Source: Ulota crispa (taxonomy: Eukaryota; Streptophyta; Bryopsida; Orthotrichales; Orthotrichaceae). From it: 64,000 bases of DNA. The stretch lies in assembly GCA_963920765.1 (NCBI GenBank), contig OY987252.1, positions 2,403,966 through 2,467,965 of the forward strand. The letters run 5' to 3'. This document shows, piece by piece, positions 22,590 to 32,963 of this stretch (its first letter is position 1; each line of letters opens with the position of its first letter). The position numbers were made by a program, and so were the translations under genes. The notes under the pieces are model-generated. The model was not told the DNA's origin. It ran no database searches and saw only the letters and a program-made list of their open reading frames with translations.

Positions 22590-23480
22590 TATCAAAACAC
22601 GGCCCTCTGCACCACTTGCTTGGAACCATTGACATTGTTGAAGTTGTCCCCCCTTTTGAAGTTTTTTGCTCCCCTAAGGACGCCCAAGTACGCTTGGTTC
22701 CAAACTTTATGTCTCCACCCCTCAATATACTCCGGAAGTGTCTTTGGCTCAAGTGGCATGGTCATATCCACTTCAATGTTATCTTTCTTCACCACATTAT
22801 CAAAAACGCTAACAACAACATCTTCAATCTGCAAAGAATAATGAAATATACAAACGTAAATATATGAAATAGCGAGATCCCATAACAAATACAAACTTAG
22901 AACTCATCCTAGACTAAGTACAGAAATATATGGCACTTAAAGTCCATAGTACAAGTTTCATGAGGGTATCCAATTACCCCTGCATACCAGATGCATTTTC
23001 CAAAGTAGACTTTTAGAGGATCATCAACAACTGGCTGCGGTGGGAAATGCCTTGACTCTCTAGAAGGCATGCTTAAGTTCCACCACTTCAAAAACTTTGT
23101 CTTATAATGAGTTGTGGTAGCACAGCCCGCCACAATCTGGAGTTTATCTAGTGTCATCTCAAGCACTTTGTTGGAACTATAGTGTTTCTCAACCTGCAAA
23201 AACTAAATGACATAAGAGAACAAAGCAAAATAAGTAGACCCAAAACACGCCTATCTTGAAGGACAAATCCCATACCTCCTCCAAAAACCCTTTGCCATTA
23301 AAAGGGTTTGCTGCAGAGACAAGCTTCATCATCTTCTAGATAAGTACTCTCTCCTTCTCTTTGGAATCGGTCCTCATGACATCTGCAGCTTCCTTGGCGG
23401 TTCTGGATTCAACAGCAATACTCTCATTGTATATGCGAAGAGCATGGTCGGCAGCTACAGATATCTCTTGCTATTGAACA
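22590..23480 (-). pseudogene. Methyltransferase-like gene, upstream exons
   Basis: Three exon-like blocks on the minus strand. Block 23478-23278 (SVAADHALRIYNESIAVESR, TAG, KMMKLVSAANPFNGKGFLEE) is followed by GTATGG. Block 23195-22910 (EKHYSSNKVLEMTLDKLQIV, then YFGKCIWYAGVIGYPHETC) follows a TTTTTGCAG-type acceptor. Block 22830-22600 (IEDVVVSVFDNVVKKDNIEV, PLEPKTLPEYIEGWRHKVWN) follows another CAG. Spacing and splice signals fit one gene with the blocks below. No domain was recognised in this part, and there is one in-frame TAG. Confidence 0.5.
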
Positions 23481-23757
23481 CATTACAAGTAAACGCATGT
23501 AAGTAAAACTTAAACAAATAAATGCCCATCATCAGAAACCGCCCTGAAATATTGAGTCACAAAGGTCTTAAGCCACATGAGAAAACAAATGAATAACAAA
23601 ATAAAACAAACACAAACAAAAGCATCGGCATACTATACAACGATGGGGAGGTGCGCGCACAACAAGGAACACTCATATTGACAAATGTGCTCATCATGGA
23701 CCCATACCCAGCAATCTAATAGAGAGAATTACAAGGGCTTAAACATTATTTGAGTTG
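23481..23757. other. Intron-like stretch
   Basis: AT-rich DNA between two minus-strand exon remnants, with CAAACAAA/AACAAATG-type words. No gene or structured element is seen. Confidence 0.4.
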
Positions 23758-23956
23758 GGTGCATGCGCCACCGCGAGCACCCTCGCTGGCGAGGGTGCTT
23801 GCAATGGCGCAAGCACCCGCACCCATAGTCACATCAGGCTGCTTCTAGTACAAGTTGTGGCACAAGCACCGCGCCTTATGCTGACACGCTTGTACTGGAA
23901 GTAGCCTAATGTGACTAAGGGTGCAGGTGCTTGCGGTGGCGCAAGCACCCGCACCC
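23758..23956. mobile_element. Foldback element: GC-rich hairpin with about 70-bp arms
   Basis: The left arm (about 23794-23868: GAGGGTGCTTGC, GGCGCAAGCACCCGCACCC, TAGTCACATCAGGCTGCTTC) is the near-perfect reverse complement of the right arm (about 23884-23955), separated by about 15 bp. Extra GGGTGCxTGCGCCACCGC copies at both outer edges make shorter palindromes. It is much more GC-rich than its surroundings. It lies inside an intron of the methyltransferase-like relic and is read as a foldback MITE. Confidence 0.7.
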
Positions 23957-24109
23957 CTTTGAAACAAAACAAGCGGATACATTGCATTATGGGAGTGCAT
24001 GTTTGGAAGCACCGGCTCAATAATGGCGCTTTATGTGAGATTGGTTTTGGTACTCACACAAATAGTTTGTTTGTTAAATCAAGGAGCACTAACTTGAAAT
24101 AAGAAGCAA

Positions 24110-24543
24110 GCTAGAATTTTGGTTGGTGTTGTGTACCAGGTCTTCCAACTAGCCATCTTTGAGCACCTTTTGAGTTTTGATGGGCGGAGGAGATCTTTGA
24201 ACTTATCAAGTGGGAGAAGGCCGTACTTCTGGGTCCAATATAGGGTGTGCACCAGATTTGTCTTCACGTGAGAGTCTTTGGTGTGCCTGAAATAGGTTTG
24301 CAAGCATTAACAAGAGTTTTGACTACTGAGATGGGATCTTATGCAGTTTCAAACAGCACAATGCATTATCAATAAATTGAAATCTTGATTTTGTGCGACT
24401 TACTTGTTGATATTGTGCATCACCCGCATGATGACTTTGTTTCATCCTTTGGTCTCTAGTACAATATAGTCGATAAATATGTGCCATGCTAGGTCATGAG
24501 GATGTTGTCTTTGAATGTAGTTCATCCACGCAAGTCTTCTATG
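24110..24543 (-). pseudogene. Methyltransferase-like gene, exon cut by CACTA insertion
   Basis: The minus strand from 24540 is open at once: RRLAWMNYIQRQHPHDLAWH, IFIDYIVLETKG, TGA, NKVIMRVMHNINK, then TAA that may be the exon edge before GTAAGT (written AAG|TAAGT). After TATTTCAG at about 24285, the next exon reads HTKDSHVKTNLVHTLYWTQK and YGLLPLDKFKDLLRP to about 24110, ending before GTTAGT. The first exon has no start of its own and runs directly into the CACTA terminus at 24544, so the transposon appears to have landed in it. The N-terminal side should lie beyond 60804. Confidence 0.5.
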
Positions 24544-24556
24544 CACTATAAGAAAC
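24544..24556 (+). repeat. Left terminal inverted repeat, outer CACTA
   Basis: CACTATAAGAAAC, the canonical CACTA start. It is the exact reverse complement of 60792-60804. Confidence 0.8.
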
Positions 24557-25900
24557 ATTTGATTCTTTCAACGTCCCTGCAAAAACATCTCCTTGTTAGA
24601 CAAATTTATTCTAACATAATTTTAAGACCAAGTGGCTTTCAAAATCTAGAAAATTTTGATGTCAAGATTTCATAACATCTACAGAACGTGTGGTTGTCAA
24701 GAATTGTAGCCATAATGTCAAAAACAACCACAACAATGTCTACTCAAACATGAATGTCTTCACAAATGTCCATGATGACATAAACATCAACGTACTCACT
24801 AGTCTGACAAGGGCACTTTTTTTCACCACAAGTAACTCTCTACAATTTACCCCTCTAGATTTTGGTAAAAGAATTGCTCACTGTAAAAATTAAAGCCCAA
24901 AAAAATGAAAATGTCTATTCCCACATCAGGGTTGACATTGTGATGAACATCACTGTAACTTTGACACTAGAGGGTCAGTTTCACCAAGGGTAACTTCCAA
25001 GAGTTAACTATTTACATAAAGGGTGAAATTGCTGACCAGTGTAAAAAAATGGCCCAAAAATTTAGACGTCCACAAAGACGTTTTCTTTCTTGTCAAACTA
25101 AATATAATTGCCAAGCTAGCACTGGAGGCCAGATTTACCATGTATAACTTTTTCAAAGTTTTAGAGCATGTGCAAGTGAAAATGCAAACCATCAAATAAT
25201 TTTAATTTTGGGGATTTCCACATGTTAACTAGGACGTACGTTTGGATGTCCAAACTAACGTGACTGACACTCTGACGAGGTGGGTCAATTTCACTGAAAG
25301 TAAATTTACATGAGTTACTATGCACTATGAGGTTAAAAAGTTACCATTTAAAAAAATAATGAGTAGCTGCATTCCATGCGTCTAGAACTATGTCTGTCGC
25401 GACATCAATCTAAACATGCTTGCCACATTGGCAAATTTGACTCAGTTTAACATTAGTTTACTTTTTAGAAGTTACTATGCAGGGATTGGTGAAAATATTG
25501 CCCACTACAAGAGCCACGGACCTTATAAATCTTGACGTCATGAGGGACATATAGATGGACATCATTGTCACCATGCCACTCCACAATAGAGGTTACGTTC
25601 ACATTGACATCCTATTGAACGCAGTTCTGACTTCTAAAGACAATTGATTTGCAAGGGACCCTTTCAGGTAAATCATACATGCATCACTTTTGCGGACATG
25701 CACCATGCTGTTAACAACGTCCCCATGAACATTTTGTCAAATGCAATCTTTGATGTAGAAAATTCCAAGTTTCCATGCAAGGCCAATGTGTGCGTGCTCA
25801 CTAGAACATCCCACAGATTATGCAAATGCTACACAATACCTCATTTTCTGCAATTGACGTGGGCCTGAACGTCTACTAGTACATTGGGGATGTCATACAT
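24557..25900. promoter_or_regulatory. Left subterminal region, outer CACTA
   Basis: No gene. Short words of the type AACGTC, AATGTC, GACAT and their complements recur many times (for example near 24568, 24716, 24735, 24753, 24793, 25064, 25588). CACTA elements carry such repeated subterminal motifs, which the TNPA-type protein binds. The same words are dense in 59500-60790. Binding is inferred, not shown. Confidence 0.5.
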
Positions 25901-25959
25901 CACGTGCTTTAGACAATGTCTTAGTACTGTAGTCTACGGCCACAACATGTATCACTCCT

Positions 25960-26560
25960 CATGTGCTGTGGCTACTCCATTGGGTCCTTTTGTTGTGGGT
26001 ATGACGTACGTACCATTGCTAGTGTCCGGTCTTCCTACAGGTTTTGTTTCCATTGCAACGGGTGCTAGGCATTCAAAGTCAGCATCATTATCAACATTGA
26101 TGATGGCAAGGTCTTGTCGCTCTTCATGCGGTGCTGAACGTCGCCTTCACACATTTGTTCTACAAACAACCTTCCATCCATTTCTTTATGCATCATCAGA
26201 TAAGAATACTTGCTGACAATGCAATGGAAATGCAAACACGTTGGCGTTCACCGCATTGTCCATGCGGTTGAAATTGACTATGCTAAAGCCAGACTTGTCA
26301 CGCTCAACAATAGGATATTGAGCATTGCACGTGCCTCTCACCCAGTTGCATACCAAGACTCTGGTGCAATGGTTGCGGTTATCCAACTCCAAGATCTCCT
26401 CTATGTACCCCATGTACTCCGTGGTCCTTTCAACAAGTCTTCTGTTGAAAATCCCACATTGAAGTTGTTTGGTGAAAGTCGCTACCACGCATGAGTCTTG
26501 AGTAACAAGACCATCCTCGGTGCTACAAACGCGTAAATGCATCCCAAATGCATGCATATG
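25960..26560 (-). pseudogene. Outer CACTA: DUF4216 domain of transposase
   Basis: The frame 26557-26186 reads GMHLRVCSTEDGLVTQDSCV, then YMGYIEEILELDNRNHCTRV and LVCNWVRG, then SGFSIVNFNR and FAFPLHCQQVFLSDDA. That is the DUF4216 pattern (G-x-L-x-E-I-x-E-L-x-Y, a WF/WV strand, a YGLTxVNF strand, and a final xPFxLAxQAxQVFY strand). After a stop the frame continues weakly (GWKVVCRTN) toward 25960. This is the C-terminal part of plant TNP2 proteins and its role is unknown. Confidence 0.75.
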
Positions 26561-27230
26561 TTGATGTGTAGTTGCATATCTCTTGGGCAGGAACGCGTAC
26601 TAGAGGACGTCCGCTTCAAGCTGTTCCCCGTTTCTTTGTGCGTTTCCCACCCGCAATCTCAACCAATCCGCAAATGAAGGTAGCTCACCCAAATCTTCGC
26701 GGTATCTTTGCCGTGCAAGAAGGCAATGGTGATGAAATTCAACCCAATAAGCCTCTTGCTCTCTCCAACTGCATGCCTTTCCAGCCCTAAAATCCCTCCA
26801 ACAAGTTCCAAATCACTATACATTATTTGTAATTGCACTGATGTCATGATGTAGTATAAATGATCATCACCCATGTCTACTCAAATGTTAGATGAAACGC
26901 AGATCTATTGCCTTGAGTGTCCTCCTGGATACTGCCTGCATTGTAGAAAACATGTAGTATATGACACTGACATTACTGTTTATGACCAACGTGACGCTTT
27001 CTACTGTACTCTTTATGAGGGACGTTGCTTTGTATGAGCTAACATAATTTGATATGTTCTATGTAACATGCAAGCATTTTGGAATGTAAACATATAGGTC
27101 AATGCTGACATTTTGGTAGGCACAGAAGAACATTGCCATTTGTTCCAAACAGCATTACCAAGTTATATACATGATCATGGATGTTGTATTCTCTAATCAC
27201 AATTAACATTTACAATAGCATCTAGCCACT
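26561..27230. other. Stretch between DUF4216 and DUF4218 exons
   Basis: The minus strand carries scattered short frames and the DNA is not protein-like except for small pieces near 26659-26874. It is most likely an intron plus decayed coding sequence of the TNP2 gene. Nothing else is seen. Confidence 0.35.
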
Positions 27231-27784
27231 TACTCCCAAAACCGTTCCAGACATGCCGCATTGTCAAGAACAAATGAGTGCGTACAACCACGCACTGTGT
27301 CTGTCATCTTTCGCTTCCTAGTCTCATTGGGGTTTAGAATCTCATCGTTCATAGTAGCGTCTTCGTCTGCGTCCCATACTCAATGGGTCGTTGCCCTATG
27401 TTGTGTCATATACTTTGTGCAAAACCCCAATGCCTCTTCCATGTGATAGCCTTCTACTATGCTCCCCTCTGGATGGGCATAAGCTCTAACGTAGTCCTTC
27501 AATGTCTTCAAGTAGCACTCAATGGAGTACATCCACCTACAATGGACAAGGCTACAGATAAACAGCTGCTCCACTAGATGCATGGGTAGGTGTGTCATGA
27601 CATTCAGAAATTTTGGTGGAAACTCCTCTAAAATGCAAGATGCAATGACCACGTTCTCCACAAGTTCCTCCTTGCCATCCTCTTACACTTCTTTCTTGCA
27701 CAACCTTTGAAACACCCAACACATCTTTATAATTGATTGCCGTACTTCTTCATCTAGAAGGTTTCTAATTGCCATAGCAAGCAC
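27231..27784 (-). pseudogene. Outer CACTA: DUF4218 domain of transposase
   Basis: After a CCTTGCAG acceptor the minus strand reads VLAMAIRNLLDEEVRQSIIK, CWVFQRLCKKEV, TGA or TAG, then a clean DUF4218: LEEFPPKFLNVMTHLPMHLV, CRWMYSIECYLKTLKDYVR, AHPEGSIVEGYHMEEALGFC. The signature of this family is a WMYPxERYLxxLK block followed by RPEGSIxExYxxxE, both present here. It follows TNP2 in nearly all plant CACTA transposases. A Pro-to-Ser and an Arg-to-Cys change in the first block suggest decay. Confidence 0.88.
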
Positions 27785-28081
27785 CTGCAAGGGACACATT
27801 TTCACAGCACAGTTGTATGTCAGTTGTGATGCACTTCTAAACATCCATGACTGCATCAAGACGTCTGCAATGTGATGTTTGTGTTTATTAACACTTCAAA
27901 TGTAACGTGCTGTAATTGCAACCATGTCCGTTGCAATCCAATATGACACTTGGTTAACATTAGTATCAAAATTTTGATTGTCTTGGTTATATCAATCAAG
28001 GTGTCTATTAACACAGATAAATGTTGTGATGTATGCATTTCTAGACATGAAAGCAGAACGTGAAGGTTTCATACATACTTA

Positions 28082-28391
28082 CCTGTTGCCTAAGGACGTG
28101 GTAGTCATGCGTCTTCATGTACTAAAGTTTCCCATCCTTTAGGCGCTTTTGGATACAACCTACATAGTTTGAGGGGATGCAGATGTTTGAAATGATTTGC
28201 ACAAACTCCTTTTGCTCGTCAAGTTTCAAGATGTACAACCCTTGTGGCATGTTCAGTTGATCTCCTTGGCATTGCAACCATAACTCATCTTGGATATCCA
28301 AGTCTTGCAAGTCTTGGCAAATCCTTGGGCTAACGTTCATACCTAGCAACATTTTCAAAATGTTCTCGCACAAGTTCTTTTTGCAGTGCAT
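28082..28391 (-). pseudogene. Outer CACTA: TNP2 C-terminal exon
   Basis: The frame starts MHCKKNLCENILKMLLGMNV, matches the M-H-x-x-KN-L-C-xN-I motif of TNP2 proteins, continues to EQKEFVQIISNICIPSNYVG, and reaches the MKTHDYHVLRQQ block that always ends this part. It is followed by GTAAGTATG, a strong donor. Role: C-terminal part of the DDE-like transposase. One TAG falls between KL and YMKTHDYH. Confidence 0.85.
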
Positions 28392-28960
28392 GACATCTAG
28401 AGTGTGTTAAACCAACAAATGTTGTCAACATGAAATGGATGCTCCTCAAGACTAGACCAACAACAATAGATTGTCCGTTCAGATTTAGAGATATATGCTA
28501 CCATGATTTTTTGACATGTGATGTTGTACCCCCATGAAAACAACACTCGTCATTGTTGTTGCTCTAATCAACCCAATAAATGTCTACCATGACTTCACGA
28601 TGCACTTTTAAACATACATATGTACACTTTAACATTTCATTTAACATTTTATTATCCATTTTGACATGTACAATCACATGGACATGCAGATGCATAGACA
28701 AATTTTTTGCACTTCTAGTTGCAGCGACATTTGCTTTGACGTTTTCCCAATGTTCACTACATTTGAACATGCTATGTCAATCTTGGCAGACACTTGTTTC
28801 TTTTCCTATTGTTGGTCTGACAATTACAAGGTTCAGCATTTCTAATTCACGCACCAACCAATACGGAAGTTTATAGAATGCATTCCACCGCTTCACGTTG
28901 GAATAGTGCACGAGATTGTCTTTCCCATCCTCCCGACCACCCATATCCAAGTACATTCAA
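28392..28960. other. TNP2 intron or decayed coding stretch
   Basis: Between the N-terminal and C-terminal TNP2 blocks. At about 28950-28840 the minus strand still reads NVKRWNAFYKLPYWLVRELE, a piece of TNP2, before frame loss. The remainder is AT-rich and noncoding in appearance. Confidence 0.4.
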
Positions 28961-30660
28961 CGCCACCTTGCATCCCTAATGATGTCTAGCCTTGACATTA
29001 TTTTTGGCCTTCCTCAATGGTCGGCTTGCCCATTGAATTTTTGGTTATGCCAGTACGGATGTCTGTGATGCAAATACCTACAAACCCTGCCATACACAAT
29101 TTTGTTGCCCCTTATGAACCTGTCAGGTAGCAAGTCCCTAGTCTTTGCCATCCTTGAGTCTGTGTCAGAGCCGCATGATGGACAACCACAATATCCCTTA
29201 TAGCATAGACCCGATATGAGGCTATACACTGGAAAGTCTGAGATTGTCCACATGAGCAATGTGCACATCACAAAACGTTGAGAACCCTTGGGGTGTGAAT
29301 AATCCAGCACAAGGACCCCCTCCCAAAGAACTTGCAACTCCCGTATTAGTGGACTTATGAAAACATCAAGGTTCTTTGCAATTGGAGATTGTTTGCCTAA
29401 TACGTGGATGTTGAGCAAAATGAAAAATTTCTTTGTCACAAACCAAGGCTCCAGGTTATAAATCAATATCACTAGTGGCCAAATTGACCAATTTGTGTTG
29501 CTGAGCTTGAACAAATTGGCACCGTCCAATGCCAACGCTAGTTGCATGTTTTGTTTCTCAGTGCCAAAATTGCCAAAAGCAACTTCAGAGCTGATGTGTT
29601 TCCAAGCGGGGCTGTCCACTACTGAACGCATCATGCCATCACTACTGACGTGCTTGGTGTGACCCATTAGCATGCTTGCAATATCTAGCAACCCGCACAC
29701 TCACTTCACAAGTGGAATGAGAGGAAAATGTCGAGTGACTTTTGCAGGAATAGCATCCGTACCATCCATCCAATGCAATTTTGAATACTTCAGACATTCA
29801 CTCAATGTCAATTCCTCATCCTCAAACAACATGCATCCATCAGGGCAAGCGTGAATACTAGTATACTCTAAACCTAGTCTTTGGGTAGTTCTCTTGGCCT
29901 CATAATGAGTCTTTGGCAACTCGTTATCAAGGGGCAACAAGTCCTTTGCCAAATATTGGAGCAGCTCATTTGAGAATCTATTGCTGACAATAAAGACAAC
30001 ACACATGTTCATGAGAATAATGGTTGCTGACACCACGCTTGTCTTCGATCCCGTGTACAGAGGTGTCAATGCCAAGTCATACAACTCTTGCAACCCATTC
30101 AATGTAGCATTGTCTTGGTCTTCAAACTCTGGTGCGACGTCTGAGTCTTCATGGGCCTCCTAGTGCAATTCGTCAACACGGTTGAAGGCCTCCATCACTT
30201 GCCTTTGGACATCATGATGCTTATCTAGAACAATGTTATCGTTATCAATGCCGGCTCTTTCTTTGATGCTTGGCACATCAGGTTCAGCATGGGCTTCGTT
30301 GACATCAACGTCTTCAAGAGCATCAATGTCGCCCATAATGACGTTATTGTCATCATAAGCCAAATCTTCAACCTAGATTCCATGTTGTGAGAATCCATGT
30401 GGTGGATCACCGCCTATTATGGAACGGGTCAAAAATGGGTCCCTCCCCACAAACGCATGGTGTCTTTTTATCACCTCAACACGTTTCCGTAAATCCCCAT
30501 GGCAATTCCTACGCGGACAAAGATATGACAAGTAGTTCTTCTCTATGGCAACTTGCAACTCTGTCTGTAAAATTAGGTCGCCGAGTGGGATATGCCGCAG
30601 TGTCCGTCCATTGCCTACAATTCGGATTCTTGCATTGCAATCAGGCATCCTGGATTGCAA
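28960..30660 (-). pseudogene. Outer CACTA: TNP2-type transposase, main exon
   Basis: One frame from 30660 to about 28960 is broken only by four stops (30375-30373 TAG, 30162-30160 TAG, 29703-29701 TGA, 29016-29014 TGA). It begins with a transposase-associated block (CPRRNCHG, then RDPFLTRSIIGGDPPHGF). Transposase_21 follows: THYEAKRTTQRLGLEYTSIH, CPDGCMLFEDEE, IPAKVTRHFPLIPLV, DSPAWKHIS, LALALDGANLFKLSNTNWSI, EPWFVTKKFFILL, DVFISPLIRELQVLWEGV, LMWTISDFPVYSLISGLCYK, and CGCPSC. The conserved Asp of DGANLF is kept. The enzyme would cut the element ends. The four stops make this copy inactive. Confidence 0.92.
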
Positions 30661-31047
30661 TAAGGCTTGTAGTTTAGGGTTTAGAGCAAAGCAACGTCTT
30701 GTCCAATGACATTTATAGTATATATAACAAAAACCATGGCTTCAGCAACTTCCTTCAATTATACATACTGCACATGGAAATCCTACTCATTTATTGTGTC
30801 CTAAATTCATCGCAACCACGTCCCAAACAACGTTGTGTGAATGTACCTATATGTACAAATTGATGTGATGACGCTAATGGCATGTCTATTGCGTCATTCT
30901 TGTAGTCAATGTTGACATCATTTTGTATTCAAAACCATGAAACTGACGCTTATCTGACGTTGATTAGACATGCACAATTGCACATGAATTGAACATGTGA
31001 CATGAACAATTAACTAACTTGAAGATAGTGCTAGTAGTTTCTTTAGG
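30661..31047. promoter_or_regulatory. Divergent intergenic region, outer CACTA (left part)
   Basis: Upstream of the TNP2 start. No gene is seen. The words GACGTT, TTGACATC and ACAACGTTG recur, as in the subterminal regions, and a TATAGTATATATAAC stretch at about 30714 could serve as a promoter. Function is inferred from position between the two divergent genes. Confidence 0.35.
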
Positions 31048-31983
31048 AACCCCTAAAGGACCAAGCCCTTTTTCCTGCCGACATCACTAAAAACAACCAT
31101 TTTTAGGAGGTTTAGAAAAAGGGGGTTTTATATTCTCTTCTTGGGAAATCCAAACATAGGATCTTGACCAAGACTAGAAGAGGTACTTGAGGGGAAAACA
31201 TCGGCTCATTCCAAATGGAGAGGGATGAGATATTTACATTTGAAGTGAAAAAAAAAGTGATTTTTTTCATGCTACCCAAAAAATTTAGAAGCCTTTCACT
31301 ATTCATGTAACAAAAAAATTGCTCTACGCCAAGTTGCACTTTCCTTTTTACATGTAGGAGATCAAGTTAGGTTTGTAGGGGAGAATTTTCAAATCCACTT
31401 GAATTATAAAACACTTGGAAAAATTCAATAAGTAAAAAAAAGTGGAAAATGAGTCAAATCATTAAATTCATAACAATTAATTATTGAAATGGAAAATGCT
31501 AATCGCAACTGCAGTAATGTTGCAATAATCAATCTACTTCCTTCAATTTAGTGTTTTTACAAAAATGTTGAAAATTGAGTAGAATAAAGGACTTCAAAGT
31601 TGATTTTAGAGTAGAGATTCCATTACAACATGCAAACAAAAACTTGTAATAACTTCCATCTCATTGATTGAAATTGAATGATTCAAAGCTTCTCACCTAG
31701 ATACAAATCTATAGAACCATTTTCAAATTTTATATTTCTAAAAAAATCATTTTATAAGAATTTCTTGGGCTGCCCAGATAGGCAGTCCTCCCCAGATTTT
31801 TAGAAATTCATGCATAACTTCTTCATCAAGTGTCCAAACAAAGAAAATATTTGATGCCCACATACATCTTTGAATTCCTCACTATCAATGAAAGTTTCAA
31901 AAAATTACAAATAGTAGTTTATCCATAACTACATGCCCAAAGTCCAACTTCTCCCCTCAAGGGACAATGGTTCTTTACGGGTT
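31048..31983. mobile_element. Inserted MITE-like repeat with 16-bp inverted ends
   Basis: AACCCCTAAAGGACCA at 31048-31063 pairs with TGGTTCTTTACGGGTT at 31968-31983 (14 of 16). The interior at 31320-31680 matches the interspersed repeat at 19300-19690. It sits between the divergent TNP2 and TNPA-like genes of the outer element, so it is an insertion into that promoter region. No coding capacity is seen. Confidence 0.5.
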
Positions 31984-32963
31984 AAATAACACCCAACCCA
32001 AGAGTAAGCTTCAAGTAATTGCATTCCTCATGGCAAAAGCTATGCACGTGAGTGTCACGATAAAACAGGGAACGCGCATTCCATGTTTGCACAGAGAGCG
32101 CTAGCTCGCAATCAAAATGTGGCACAGCGCAGCTTGGAACCTTCATTTCCAAGTTTGTACGTACAAATCTTTAAGCTAAGACACTCTCTAATTTGTCCCA
32201 AAAATGAAAACCAAATCCTAGTTTTATGATCTGATTGTATCCTGCCTGGCCTTAATTCTTGTGCTTCATTTGTAAATTAAGGGAAAAAAGTTGTTTTTTT
32301 CTTTAGTTTCATGTTATAATTGATGTCTGATATGACATCCATGTGATTTGAGTGACAACAATATCAACATGGTTGTAATCTACTTGATGTCATTGTTAAC
32401 ACGGGAGTTTGTAGAAGTCTAGAACATTGCGTCAAGAAACCAACGTGTTTGTGTCACTCATATCAATCATCTGTAACCATCAAGTTCAACCAACACCTAG
32501 TATATGGTGATTATTCTATTCAGTACACTCAGGCAGCTAGCATTGGACAGTTGTGGAAAATTGTATATACTGACGGCAATGCACAATGCCCACGCTCAAA
32601 CTAACTTGGATCTAGATGCGCTGACCTACATGTTTGGGGCAACATTGACTATGGCATGTGTAACATTCCTTACAATGCAAGTTATATCATTGTGGAGTGA
32701 ATTGTAGACATTCACATTACTACTGACATGCTGACGTCTACTTTGATGTCTTGAGAGACATTTTGCAACAAAACATACTATTGTAATCATGGATTTTAGG
32801 GAATGGATATACTTGGATGACCCTACGTGGCCAACTAAATGCATGCAATGATCCTTTTGAGAGGCTTCATTCAAAAGTCTCAAAAGGTCCCACAACAAGA
32901 GAAAGAGGTATTGGGGTTTCAAAGTCTTGCTTAACAAGACAATTGCATTTGTGAGGTTTCACA
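31984..32963. other. Upstream region of outer TNPA-like gene
   Basis: No convincing gene. Short frames on both strands are not protein-like. Near 32330-32700, ACATC/GATGTC and TGTCACT words recur as in the element's subterminal regions. It probably contains the rightward promoter. Confidence 0.35.

Noticed and set aside
20168..24540. Restriction-modification or bacterial contamination
   Set aside because: Exons with spliceosomal signals, AT-rich introns and a plant foldback element in one intron show a eukaryotic nuclear locus; no endonuclease partner is seen.
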